Assembly: GCA_031552845.1 (NCBI GenBank)
Contig: JAVBMC010000006.1
Coordinates: 1 to 48,076 of the forward strand
Direction: 5' to 3'
Length of the DNA: 48,076 nt
Source: JAVBMC01 sp031552845
GTDB taxonomy: Bacteria; Verrucomicrobiota; Kiritimatiellia; RFP12; DVOR01
The first letter of the stretch is position 1. Every line of letters begins with the position of its first letter. Below the pieces are notes generated by a model that ran no database searches, was not told the DNA's origin, and saw only the letters and a list, made by a program, of their open reading frames with translations. Positions 15,249 through 23,212 of the stretch are shown here, one piece after another. A program made the translations under genes and the position numbers.

Positions 15249-17579
15249 TTATTTTTTCCAGCGGTAAACTGCTGTTTGGTAAGGGGCGAAGGGGAGGATG
15301 AGCTTTTCGCCATCCGGCGTGGCTTCGCCCTTTTCAAAGACTTTTGTAATTTTTGTCACTCCGGCCAGTTCAGGAATCTCCAACGTGGCTTCGACACTTT
15401 CATCTTTGCCGTTGACCATGATGAGGGTGTAGTTATCCCCCTCTTCGCGGCAGAGGAGCGCATGGACTTTTCCATCGGTGGATTTGAACATGCGGCGTTC
15501 GTGCGCAACGAGTGCAGGAGTGATTTCTTTGAACTCCGCAATGATCTGCTTGAGTACCTTCTGCTGTTCCGGATTGTTGGCAATGCCGATGCCGAGCGGT
15601 CCGCCGCCCTGCTGGCGCCAAGGGTACCAGATGATGCCGCGTGCGTCGTGTGTAATAGCCAGATAGGCCATGCAACGGAACTGCGGCAGAGGTTCTTTGC
15701 CGAAGGATTGCGGCACGCACACTACGGGTTTGGCGCGATGGGTCGCGGCCCAACCTTTATCCACCCAGTCGGCAACCATCTCCACATCGCCGGATATGAG
15801 GTCGTGACCTTCAGGCCCCTTTTCAGTCTTAATCGGATAGGGGTCCGGCGCAAAGATATCGGCCAGCTCCGCATGCTGCGGGAAGAGGTGAGGACGGCAG
15901 GAGACCATGTATGTTGGATGGTGCTTGTCGTATTTATGGTAGGCATCCATACGGAATCGTGCATCGTCAAATTGGTTTTCGTAGGGTTCGTCCATGCCAT
16001 ACCACGCGAAGATGCCGGGATGCTGGCCGACAAGACGCACCGCATTGCGAATGACATCCTTGGCTCCTGCATGACTCTGTTCCCAGATGACTTTAACACC
16101 AAGGTCGTGTGCAGCGGTGACGCCCTCTTCTTTATGCCAGCTGAAGAGCTGAATGAGGTTGATGCCCGTGCTCTCAACCGCATTGGTGAGCTCGGAGGGA
16201 TGTACGTGATACAGACCCAGCGGGAAGAAGGGTTTACCCTCCACAAGGAAGGTCATATCCTGATCGATGACCGTCTGCGCCGGCAGCACCGGCAGGATTT
16301 CCAGCGGCGTATCAACCTCGACATTACGCCATGGCACAAGGACGCCCTCTTTATTCGTCGAGAACACAACCGTGCGGGCAGTGTAAGTGCCGACGGGCAA
16401 TGTACGCGGGAATGGCAGGCTGATTATCTGCTCCGCCGCGCCCATATACTGCGTGCTGACAAGCACCTTGTTGTAGTTATCAAAGATTTGGGTGCGCAGC
16501 GTCAGCTTCTCAGGCGTAGCGTGGTCAGCCGGCGAGACAACCGTCGTAAAGCTCACCCTGTCCGAACGGCGCGCAGCCGAGAGCAAGCCACGGCTGGCGT
16601 GCGGGTAGACCGCCAAAGCCTCCGGCAAATCAACCATACGGTCAACCAACGGTTCCACTTGAATGCCCGAAACAAGTGCTATATAAAACCGTGTCGGCCC
16701 ATAGGTGTTCATATTATAACGCTTCGCATATTCATAGTCTGTACCCGGTTCCAAAGTCACCGGCTCAGTCTTGCCACCGGAGGCAAATACAACCTTCACC
16801 TCAACAGGTTTATCGGTGACATTCTTCAACTTGAACTTCATGTCCTTCTGGAGCCCCTGCTGCAACTCCAACGGTCCGTCAGACGATGCCGTCAACCCGA
16901 AACGGCAGAGAGTCAAATAGGCGCGGTAGTTCTGCAATGCTTCCGCATTGGGTTGCCGCTGGGCGGTCACATAGATAAAGCCCTTGCCATAACGTTGCAC
17001 AACCGTCAAGGGAGGTCCATCCACATCACGCACACGGGCGACGACTTCCCACTTGGAGTTCTCCGGCAAAGTAAGAAATGCCCACGTCGCGCTCTCATTC
17101 AACTGGCGCGGAAAGTAACGCAGCGGCGAAGGCGGAACCGTATCTGCCACAACCCGTCCCCATACCTTGTCGTCTTTATTCTGGCTGGCAATCTCAAACG
17201 AAGGGTCAATCGATTTCAGCCATGCTATAGATGTCGGATAGCAGGCATCCGTCACGCAAATTGCACCGCCGTTCTTCACAAACTCCCGGAAAGCCGCGGC
17301 GTGTACCGTCAAATCATTTGGCTTAACGTAGTTGATGAGCGGGCACACCAGCAACATGTCATAACGCCCCAGATTTGCCGCCAACGCCGCAAGGCTCTCC
17401 GCAGTTTCTGTATTATACCGATCTGCCGACCAAGCAGTCAGGCGCTTGAGCGGACCATCGAACTCATTACGATGACGGCCATCCCCGCCGCCTAAAATCG
17501 CCACACGCGTGCCCAATTCCACCTGCGCCTGCACGGCAGACACCAGCATTACGAGGGCCAAAATCAAACACTTTTTCAC
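15249..17579 (-). CDS. Secreted putative glycoside hydrolase, paralogue of the gene at 32007
   Basis: A 776-residue exported protein. The start is GTG at 17579 after AAAGGGG. The signal peptide MKKCLILALVMLVSAVQAQ is nearly identical to those of the gene at 32007 and of the GH16 gene. Residues 20-250 form a flavodoxin/glutamine-amidotransferase-like domain of the type fused to carbohydrate enzymes (VAILGGGD, YDMLLVCPLINYVK). Residues 260-430 are beta-sandwich modules. From about 440 (FLVEGKPFFPLGLYHVHP) a GH-A-like TIM barrel follows, with WYGMDEPYE carrying the likely acid/base Glu. The last 70 residues resemble a C-terminal beta domain. The substrate is unknown. It has the cassette promoter and terminator shared with 22145 and 32007. 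Confidence 0.8.
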   Translation of the reverse strand: MKKCLILALVMLVSAVQAQVELGTRVAILGGGDGRHRNEFDGPLKRLTAWSADRYNTETAESLAALAANLGRYDMLLVCPLINYVKPNDLTVHAAAFREFVKNGGAICVTDACYPTSIAWLKSIDPSFEIASQNKDDKVWGRVVADTVPPSPLRYFPRQLNESATWAFLTLPENSKWEVVARVRDVDGPPLTVVQRYGKGFIYVTAQRQPNAEALQNYRAYLTLCRFGLTASSDGPLELQQGLQKDMKFKLKNVTDKPVEVKVVFASGGKTEPVTLEPGTDYEYAKRYNMNTYGPTRFYIALVSGIQVEPLVDRMVDLPEALAVYPHASRGLLSAARRSDRVSFTTVVSPADHATPEKLTLRTQIFDNYNKVLVSTQYMGAAEQIISLPFPRTLPVGTYTARTVVFSTNKEGVLVPWRNVEVDTPLEILPVLPAQTVIDQDMTFLVEGKPFFPLGLYHVHPSELTNAVESTGINLIQLFSWHKEEGVTAAHDLGVKVIWEQSHAGAKDVIRNAVRLVGQHPGIFAWYGMDEPYENQFDDARFRMDAYHKYDKHHPTYMVSCRPHLFPQHAELADIFAPDPYPIKTEKGPEGHDLISGDVEMVADWVDKGWAATHRAKPVVCVPQSFGKEPLPQFRCMAYLAITHDARGIIWYPWRQQGGGPLGIGIANNPEQQKVLKQIIAEFKEITPALVAHERRMFKSTDGKVHALLCREEGDNYTLIMVNGKDESVEATLEIPELAGVTKITKVFEKGEATPDGEKLILPFAPYQTAVYRWKK

Positions 17580-17593
17580 TGTTTTCCCCTTTA

Positions 17594-17633
17594 ATTATAC
17601 AAGAGCTACTCCCGCTCTGTTACCAGTATTAAA
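17594..17633 (-). promoter_or_regulatory. Cassette promoter of the glycosidase at 15249
   Basis: Minus strand TATAAT at 17594-17599 and an upstream word TTTAATAC at 17626-17633. There is no good -35 hexamer. The same -10 and upstream word at equal distance precede 22145 and 32007, suggesting an activator or special sigma factor. Confidence 0.6.
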
Positions 17634-17692
17634 CGTACCCCCGCCAAATATTTCAACAAAAGCCGAAAAATATTAACCGTGCCAGCCGTATA

Positions 17693-17720
17693 TAAAAAAG
17701 GCGGCTTCATTGAAGCCGCC
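17693..17720 (-). terminator. Intrinsic terminator of the exported-protein gene at 17750
   Basis: Minus strand GGCGGCTTCA / TGAAGCCGCC followed by six T. Confidence 0.9.
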
Positions 17721-17749
17721 ACATGAACACAATTACACACAGCTACGCA

Positions 17750-20740
17750 CTACTGCAACAGAATAACCGTGCGGTCACCCACGTTATTCACCTCGCCGAC
17801 TCCCAACAGCAGGTCCGGGAGTTCTGTTACGGTATAAACCCCGGGACTCTGCCTAACGCCACCGATGCTAAATGCAGTCACGGTGAGAGTATATCCATCG
17901 GTCAATAGTTTCGCAGACTCAGACTCAACCTGCAACACTTTTACCTGCACATTACCCGTCAGGCGGACAACAGCATTGTCCTGCAAACGCCACGTGGTTT
18001 TTTTCAGCGAAGCGTCAGTATCCTGCTGGGGTGGCAGATGCGTTGCAATCAGCCGCGTCACACCGACAGGATTCGCCACATTATTTGCCACAATCACCGT
18101 GCCCTCGTCCGTCGCATCGGCCGCCGATTGCAAGCATACCGTTCCTGCCGCACTACAAGGCACTCCAGCTGAGGCAACGCCAGGTTTGCCATATGCCGAA
18201 ATCTGTCCGGCAAAATCAGCCATTGTGGCCCCCGGGGCAGTCAATTTGATGCGTACGCGTCCACCGCTGCCGCTGCCTTTTGAGACAGGTTCAGTGTAAT
18301 TAAAGTTTACACCACCGTCTGCGGCAATGATGCCACTGCCAACCAACCGGGCCGCTTCCAGATTAACCGAGCCGCCTGCTGAACCGCCCCGGGTATCCGA
18401 AGGAGCATAGTTGAGGCCGAAACCCTTTGAACAGAGCTTTCCGTTCACAGTGGCAACTCCGCCTACTTTAAGGATGACCACCCCCCCACCGGCATGCTCA
18501 GCACCTCCCACCCCTCTTCCAGATGAACCATAACTCATGGGGTTTAAGATGCTGCCGTAGGTGAGCAAGCTGCCAACGCCCTCGCCGCCATGCGAAGCGC
18601 CCCTTTCGAGAGTGGCATCATTTGCCACATATCCGGGACCCGCGTTATGATACCCAGCTGGTTGAGCCCAGTAAACTTGTATTTTCCCGTAGTCAAGACC
18701 GGCATGTATAGCTGCGTCCGGCTCTACTGTCAAGTCCCCGCCAATCTCAATCGCTACCGCCTTAGTCGGTGTTGCAGAAGGTCCATCGTGCGTCCATCTT
18801 CCATTCTCGAGCACAACGTCTCCCGTAATATGCAAAGGCACTTGCGGCGTGGTATAGAATGTGACGTAATGATTTGTCAATCCCGGCGCAGTAGCCGGTT
18901 GTACCCAGCCGGCCACCGTCTGCGTGAGCGTCTCCCTCCAAAGCAGCCGTTCCTGTTTCGTGTAGTCCGGCGAAAACATAATCACATGCGACGAAGCCGG
19001 CAAGCCCAACGACCAATTCGCTGCGTTAGTGCCTTCATTCGAAGCGGTGCCGGTAAACACGTTCGTATTCCCGCCCGGGAATGGCAGATTCCGGATTGTC
19101 AACACTACGGCATTCGTCTCAGCCAAGAGATATTGCTTAGAGGGTTTCAAATTCAACGCAATCGTCCGATCCAGCGTGGAAGCAGGATCCATAATCGCCG
19201 CCAGTTTCAACGTCACCAAATTAGTCCCCGCCGGAATCACAACCGGATTAGCCGTCGGCGAGACAGAATAATGCGTATCCTTCACAGCTGTTCCCCCCAG
19301 CATATAAGGGACGCTTAATGCAACATTCGTACAGTTATTGTCTGAAGGCCGCGAGATGACCACCTCAAGACTGCCGCGGTTTTCCATCATTTCACCGACG
19401 TCTGCCGCCAGCCCCACCTCGCCCGTCATGAAGAAAGTCGGTGTAGGCAGTGCGGCCGTTACAGCTGTTTCATTTGATGCCATAATCTGATAGTAATAGA
19501 CATGATTCGGAAGCAGCGATGATGCCGTATAAGAAACAGGCGTATTCGCCTGCGCCGTCCCCAACGGCACTACACTCGCCCAAGCATCCCAATCGGTAAG
19601 CCCCGCCTGAGTTCCGTAGCATGCAAATAACTCTGCGTTCGGTTCACCCGGGTCGGCTACTGTTGCCGTCAACGTGGCCGATGTCTCTGTGACATCTTGT
19701 ACCGAACACGCGTTATCGACAAAAGAACCTGCCCCGGCTTCTGCCTGCTTGAGTGCAATCTTGGTATGCCCTAGATGCTCTTCACTGGTAACGACGTCAA
19801 ACAAGAGTTCATAATCTGCCAGACTGACGGCAGCATTATTATATTTAATCTTCGGATTTGCCCCAGTAAAATACCTTGAGTGTATAATTGCCGGCGTCAC
19901 TGCCGTTGAGTTGGTGATGAATAGAGCACCCATCCCTCCCACAGGGAAATTAATGTAAGCGCCAGTCCCTCCGGCATTTCTAATCCCGTAGTGATCGGCC
20001 GCCCCATCCGTAATACGGATAGAGCCGGCATTCAAGTTCAACACCGCGCCATTCAGATAGCTGAAAAATACTTCTTTTGCCTGGAACATGGTTCCATCCA
20101 ACAAAACAGATGCATTTGCGTTAGCCATTTGCAGAATGCCGCCGACGGCAACGCGCCCTCCCTGATAAGTATCTGCGGCACGCAATGTCCTATTGCCAGC
20201 CGGGGGAATGAGATATTCCCCGCCGATCATCTGCAGTGTGGTCGGGACTCCCTGGGAGACAGTCGATTCAAACCGCCCACTCTCTTCAATGCGCAAAGTA
20301 GTCGGCGCGTTCCACTCTTGTATCAGTCCTTTTGTTTTAAAAACCCCTTGGTTACGTATCGTGATCATGCTGTTCTTATCCACACGAACGAAGGCGGCGT
20401 CTCCCGTATCCAACGTGCCTCCATCCAAGATAATCTGACCGTGGACATGAGGAATCACGGTGCCATCCGTTTGCCGCCAAACAGCACCATTCTTAACGGT
20501 AACGCTTGTACGTATGTTCCATGTGCCACTCACGGAAGAACTGACCACCGCGTCTGGAACGTTGATCAGCACATCCTCGCCGCCTGCTACATGGACAGTT
20601 GGGAAATGTCCCAAACTCCAGTTTCCATCCGTGAACCACAGACCATCACCGGCAGCGCCGGTCCATTCATTTGTCGCAGCGATGGCATTAAACGACAGCA
20701 ACGCAGTAACCGTTGCCGCAAGCTTCTGTAATGTATTCAT
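17750..20740 (-). CDS. Internal-start form of the exported protein
   Basis: A possible separate product of 996 residues from the ATG at 20740. AGAGGAG lies 8 bases upstream and is read as Arg-Gly in the long form, and the first 22 residues are a standard Sec signal ending AIAA. It would be secreted without the anti-sigma and membrane parts. Seen: site and signal. Inferred: that both starts are used. Confidence 0.5.
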   Translation of the reverse strand: MNTLQKLAATVTALLSFNAIAATNEWTGAAGDGLWFTDGNWSLGHFPTVHVAGGEDVLINVPDAVVSSSVSGTWNIRTSVTVKNGAVWRQTDGTVIPHVHGQIILDGGTLDTGDAAFVRVDKNSMITIRNQGVFKTKGLIQEWNAPTTLRIEESGRFESTVSQGVPTTLQMIGGEYLIPPAGNRTLRAADTYQGGRVAVGGILQMANANASVLLDGTMFQAKEVFFSYLNGAVLNLNAGSIRITDGAADHYGIRNAGGTGAYINFPVGGMGALFITNSTAVTPAIIHSRYFTGANPKIKYNNAAVSLADYELLFDVVTSEEHLGHTKIALKQAEAGAGSFVDNACSVQDVTETSATLTATVADPGEPNAELFACYGTQAGLTDWDAWASVVPLGTAQANTPVSYTASSLLPNHVYYYQIMASNETAVTAALPTPTFFMTGEVGLAADVGEMMENRGSLEVVISRPSDNNCTNVALSVPYMLGGTAVKDTHYSVSPTANPVVIPAGTNLVTLKLAAIMDPASTLDRTIALNLKPSKQYLLAETNAVVLTIRNLPFPGGNTNVFTGTASNEGTNAANWSLGLPASSHVIMFSPDYTKQERLLWRETLTQTVAGWVQPATAPGLTNHYVTFYTTPQVPLHITGDVVLENGRWTHDGPSATPTKAVAIEIGGDLTVEPDAAIHAGLDYGKIQVYWAQPAGYHNAGPGYVANDATLERGASHGGEGVGSLLTYGSILNPMSYGSSGRGVGGAEHAGGGVVILKVGGVATVNGKLCSKGFGLNYAPSDTRGGSAGGSVNLEAARLVGSGIIAADGGVNFNYTEPVSKGSGSGGRVRIKLTAPGATMADFAGQISAYGKPGVASAGVPCSAAGTVCLQSAADATDEGTVIVANNVANPVGVTRLIATHLPPQQDTDASLKKTTWRLQDNAVVRLTGNVQVKVLQVESESAKLLTDGYTLTVTAFSIGGVRQSPGVYTVTELPDLLLGVGEVNNVGDRTVILLQ

Positions 20741-21274
20741 TTTCTTATCTCCTCTCGGTGTAGGATCAGCCGATAGATTGGTTGTTGTTGGGACAACAGA
20801 TTCTGCCGGCAAATGGGTTGTTTTGGCAATTACAGGTTCATTGGTTGAGGCCTGCGTCTCGTCAGGCAAAGAGGCGGTTGTTTCGATCGGGGTCGCGTAT
20901 GCAGGAATAATCGCAGGATCAACCGGAGGCTCCACCGCAACAACCGGAACCTCTTCCTCCGGAGCATCTTCGGCCCCGTAATACGCAACCGTCGTACCAA
21001 TCACGGCCAAGCACATGAGCGTTGCCGCGATGCCGGCGACACCCTTCAGCCATCGAGGTACTCGACGCGCCATTGCCGCCTGTTGCCCCGACACCTGCCC
21101 TGATGCCAACGGCGCACGGTAGGCCAGAATCGCATGGACGCGCAACTGATAGAGATACTCATCCAACAGCTCCGGATCAGCATGCAGCAATGCCCGAAAC
21201 TCGGCGCACTCCGCCTCCGAGGCCTTCTCGAACAAAACGTTCTCTATCAAAGCTTCAAAACGCTGCCGGCTCAT
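17750..21274 (-). CDS. Anti-sigma-like membrane protein fused in frame to a large exported protein
   Basis: A 1174-residue product. Residues 1-70 are cytoplasmic and helical, resembling the N-terminus of FecR/anti-sigma proteins that follow ECF genes in PVC bacteria. Residues 78-98 are a TM helix, and 100-178 a Thr/Pro/acidic linker. At Met179 a complete second signal peptide begins (MNTLQKLAATVTALLSFNAI), preceded by GAGAGGAGAT in the coding sequence. The rest (about 200-1174) is extracytoplasmic and beta-rich: repetitive beta-helix-like segments to about 500, a fibronectin-III-like domain (about 513-611), a Calx-beta-like domain (about 618-726), then Gly-rich repeats. It overlaps the upstream sigma gene as ATGA. 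It may be a fused gene pair giving two products. Ligand or adhesive role unknown. Confidence 0.78.
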   Translation of the reverse strand: MSRQRFEALIENVLFEKASEAECAEFRALLHADPELLDEYLYQLRVHAILAYRAPLASGQVSGQQAAMARRVPRWLKGVAGIAATLMCLAVIGTTVAYYGAEDAPEEEVPVVAVEPPVDPAIIPAYATPIETTASLPDETQASTNEPVIAKTTHLPAESVVPTTTNLSADPTPRGDKKMNTLQKLAATVTALLSFNAIAATNEWTGAAGDGLWFTDGNWSLGHFPTVHVAGGEDVLINVPDAVVSSSVSGTWNIRTSVTVKNGAVWRQTDGTVIPHVHGQIILDGGTLDTGDAAFVRVDKNSMITIRNQGVFKTKGLIQEWNAPTTLRIEESGRFESTVSQGVPTTLQMIGGEYLIPPAGNRTLRAADTYQGGRVAVGGILQMANANASVLLDGTMFQAKEVFFSYLNGAVLNLNAGSIRITDGAADHYGIRNAGGTGAYINFPVGGMGALFITNSTAVTPAIIHSRYFTGANPKIKYNNAAVSLADYELLFDVVTSEEHLGHTKIALKQAEAGAGSFVDNACSVQDVTETSATLTATVADPGEPNAELFACYGTQAGLTDWDAWASVVPLGTAQANTPVSYTASSLLPNHVYYYQIMASNETAVTAALPTPTFFMTGEVGLAADVGEMMENRGSLEVVISRPSDNNCTNVALSVPYMLGGTAVKDTHYSVSPTANPVVIPAGTNLVTLKLAAIMDPASTLDRTIALNLKPSKQYLLAETNAVVLTIRNLPFPGGNTNVFTGTASNEGTNAANWSLGLPASSHVIMFSPDYTKQERLLWRETLTQTVAGWVQPATAPGLTNHYVTFYTTPQVPLHITGDVVLENGRWTHDGPSATPTKAVAIEIGGDLTVEPDAAIHAGLDYGKIQVYWAQPAGYHNAGPGYVANDATLERGASHGGEGVGSLLTYGSILNPMSYGSSGRGVGGAEHAGGGVVILKVGGVATVNGKLCSKGFGLNYAPSDTRGGSAGGSVNLEAARLVGSGIIAADGGVNFNYTEPVSKGSGSGGRVRIKLTAPGATMADFAGQISAYGKPGVASAGVPCSAAGTVCLQSAADATDEGTVIVANNVANPVGVTRLIATHLPPQQDTDASLKKTTWRLQDNAVVRLTGNVQVKVLQVESESAKLLTDGYTLTVTAFSIGGVRQSPGVYTVTELPDLLLGVGEVNNVGDRTVILLQ

Positions 21275-21855
21275 TTATAACCTCGCCCTTCATGATTCAA
21301 ACTGCACCTCCGGCGGATGATGCAATCGCCTAGTGCGACACGGGCACGCATCAGCCGGGATGTCAGCGCCGAAACGCTCGCATGCAGCAGTTCCGCCATC
21401 TCATTCAAACCAAGCCGCTCAAAATAATGCAGCGTGATGACCTCACTCTCCTTCGGACGCAGCCGCTTCAAGCAGAACTCCAAGGCCTCCAGCAAATCGC
21501 TCTCCTCGTCCTCCTCGTTCGCCAACTTCTCGCTCACTACCTCGAATAATTTTTCATCAAAAACAACCCGCTGCTGCTCGCGCTTGCGATAGAGCCAAAA
21601 CTTACGGACCTGCGCCCACGCGAGCGTCTTTGCCCACGGTAAAAACGGCCGGGAGTAATCATATGTCTCCGCCTTCTTCCAAATATAAATATTCGCCTCC
21701 TGCAGCACATCGTGCGCCCGCTCGCTATTCCCCAGCAGTGCCGCGACGTAGACATATAATTCTGGTTGGAAACGCGTCAGCAGCCGGACAAACTCTTCTG
21801 ACCGTGACCGATCTCCGCCCTCAGCGGAATTTCCTTGTTCATTCACCTTCTTCAT
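21271..21855 (-). CDS. ECF-type RNA polymerase sigma factor
   Basis: A 194-residue protein of the sigma-70 family with regions 2 and 4 only. Region 2 has FVRLLTRFQPELYVYVAALL, the VLQEANIYIWKK core-binding helix and PWAKTLAWAQVRKFW; region 4 has ALEFCLKRLRPKES and the HTH LGLNEMAELLHASVSALTS. It belongs to the Planctomycete/Verrucomicrobia type of ECF factors. The start is ATG at 21855. Its stop overlaps the start of the anti-sigma-like fusion (ATGA), so the two are a regulatory pair. Promoter at 21964-21993. Targets are not visible. The three cassette glycosidases nearby share an unusual promoter and are candidates. Confidence 0.92.
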   Translation of the reverse strand: MKKVNEQGNSAEGGDRSRSEEFVRLLTRFQPELYVYVAALLGNSERAHDVLQEANIYIWKKAETYDYSRPFLPWAKTLAWAQVRKFWLYRKREQQRVVFDEKLFEVVSEKLANEEDEESDLLEALEFCLKRLRPKESEVITLHYFERLGLNEMAELLHASVSALTSRLMRARVALGDCIIRRRCSLNHEGRGYK

Positions 21856-21963
21856 ACATCACCCCACCATTAACTATAAACAGCGCACCAGAAACTGTCC
21901 CAAACAAAATCGCAACCTTTTCTTTTTTTACTTCCCGCCTCCAAGCTTCCTCCAATTCAATCC

Positions 21964-21993
21964 ATTATACCGACAAACCCGCACACAATACAA
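21964..21993 (-). promoter_or_regulatory. Promoter of the ECF sigma gene
   Basis: Minus strand TTGTAT (21988-21993), 18-base spacer, TATAAT (21964-21969). Confidence 0.55.
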
Positions 21994-22046
21994 AGTTTAA
22001 ATCACCCTTTTAGAAACTTTCTGCGATGTACCACCTATAAAACAGA

Positions 22047-22077
22047 TAAAAAGCCCTGCGGAAATTCCGCAGGGCTT
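22047..22077 (-). terminator. Intrinsic terminator of the GH16 gene (cassette type)
   Basis: Minus strand AAGCCCTGCGGAA / TTCCGCAGGGCTT, then TTTATC. It is nearly the same stem as at 15196-15220 and 31951-31975. Confidence 0.85.
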
Positions 22078-22144
22078 GGGCTTCATATATAAAATCTAGG
22101 CCGGGAGGAAAAACAACATCGCCTTCTCTGCTCCACCCGTCACG

Positions 22145-23008
22145 TTATTGATTCAACAACTCCGGCGGCAAATCCCATACGCGTACGTAGTCGACCTTGT
22201 AGACTGCGGGAAAATCCTTCACATCGGGCAAACCCATCCATTCTTCCATAATCTCGCAATCGAGAAACATGTGCAGGGGGCGGTTGAAGTAATCATTCTT
22301 GCGGCGGAAGATCTCCTTGCCGTCAACATACCACCGGATCTCCTTTGGCGTCCATAAACACCCATAGGTGTGGAAGTCCGCCCAGAAGTCAAAATTCATC
22401 TTCGTCTTACACTCGCCGTCCTTAAACTCAACCTTGCCTGCATTTGCAGTCCCCTCGACATACGGCGTCTTGAAAACATGCACGGTGTTGAACAACACGC
22501 GTTCATACTCCGGCTTGAGGGATTTGCCAAACATCTCGACAATATCAATCTCCTCCGAAAAATCACCCAGCCGATATTTCTTCTCCGGCGCATCGCTGAG
22601 CGGATCGCACAGCCAAAAGGCGTTACACGCCGCCGCACGCATGCTCTTCCCCCGCGCTTCAAAATAACCATACTGCACCTTCTGCCGGCTCTTCACAATC
22701 CCGGTACTGAAGCGGTCGAACCCCCGTAAGCGGTTTGCATACGAAACCTCCTCCGGCTTCAACGCGTGTGCCCAGATTTCCAGCATGCCATCTTTCAGAT
22801 TGACATTACGGCAGTCGAAGAATCCCGGCTTGCGCCCATAAAAAGTCGGATTCAAATCCATCCACCGCGCCATATCCAACGATGTACCATTAAACTCATC
22901 GCTCATCACGCGATTATACCGATACTCCGCCCCCAGCGGACAGATCGGATCCTGCGCCTGCGCGACAGCCACCAGCGTCACAAAAGCCAAAGTTAAGCAT
23001 TTTCTCAC
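22145..23008 (-). CDS. Secreted glycoside hydrolase family 16 enzyme
   Basis: A 287-residue beta-jelly-roll endo-glycanase that hydrolyses beta-1,3 or beta-1,4 bonds in glucans or galactans. The catalytic motif EIDIVE (in SEEIDIVEMFG, about residue 152) has the nucleophile and acid/base Glu separated by three residues plus the assisting Asp. Other family signs are DEFNGTSLDMARW (about 37) and YGYFEARGK (about 112). The C-terminal VYKVDYVRVW is the usual last strand. Signal peptide MRKCLTLAFVTLVAVAQAQ matches the two cassette glycosidases although the catalytic domain is unrelated. The start is GTG at 23008 after AAAGGGG. The loops resemble agarase/porphyranase/carrageenase subfamilies, but the substrate cannot be fixed. 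Confidence 0.92.
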   Translation of the reverse strand: MRKCLTLAFVTLVAVAQAQDPICPLGAEYRYNRVMSDEFNGTSLDMARWMDLNPTFYGRKPGFFDCRNVNLKDGMLEIWAHALKPEEVSYANRLRGFDRFSTGIVKSRQKVQYGYFEARGKSMRAAACNAFWLCDPLSDAPEKKYRLGDFSEEIDIVEMFGKSLKPEYERVLFNTVHVFKTPYVEGTANAGKVEFKDGECKTKMNFDFWADFHTYGCLWTPKEIRWYVDGKEIFRRKNDYFNRPLHMFLDCEIMEEWMGLPDVKDFPAVYKVDYVRVWDLPPELLNQ

Positions 23009-23021
23009 TACACGCCCCTTT

Positions 23022-23059
23022 ATTGTACAAGAGTTACTCGCTCCCTTACTTGTACTAAA
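23022..23059 (-). promoter_or_regulatory. Cassette promoter of the GH16 gene
   Basis: Minus strand TACAAT (23022-23027) and upstream word TTTAGTAC (23052-23059), the same pair of elements as at 17594-17633 and 34349-34388. Confidence 0.6.
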
Positions 23060-23166
23060 CCCACTTCAAGCCAAACCTTGCAAAATTCCGGCGGTAATGA
23101 GCGGGAAAATTAGGTTTATGCTCACAAAAGGAGGATTATTGACTTTTATCTGCGATATATGACAAA

Positions 23167-23182
23167 ATTGTGTTAATACAAT
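23167..23182. promoter_or_regulatory. Putative operator upstream of the GH10 pair
   Basis: ATTGTGTTAATACAAT is palindromic at 14 of 16 positions. It lies 31-46 bases before the first GH10 start, within the AT-rich promoter region of the divergent GH16/GH10 interval (23009-23212). It is a typical shape for a LacI- or GntR-type regulator site. The regulator is not in the window. Confidence 0.4.
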
Positions 23183-23212
23183 ATAGAACATGTTATATGA
23201 TAAGGAGGGAGT

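Noticed and set aside
15243..17495. 750-residue open frame opposite the glycosidase
   Set aside because: It is antisense to a gene with clear signal peptide, domains, promoter and terminator, and its peptide is rich in His/Arg, as expected from codon-bias shadowing. The same holds for 32034-33956 and 38920-40554.
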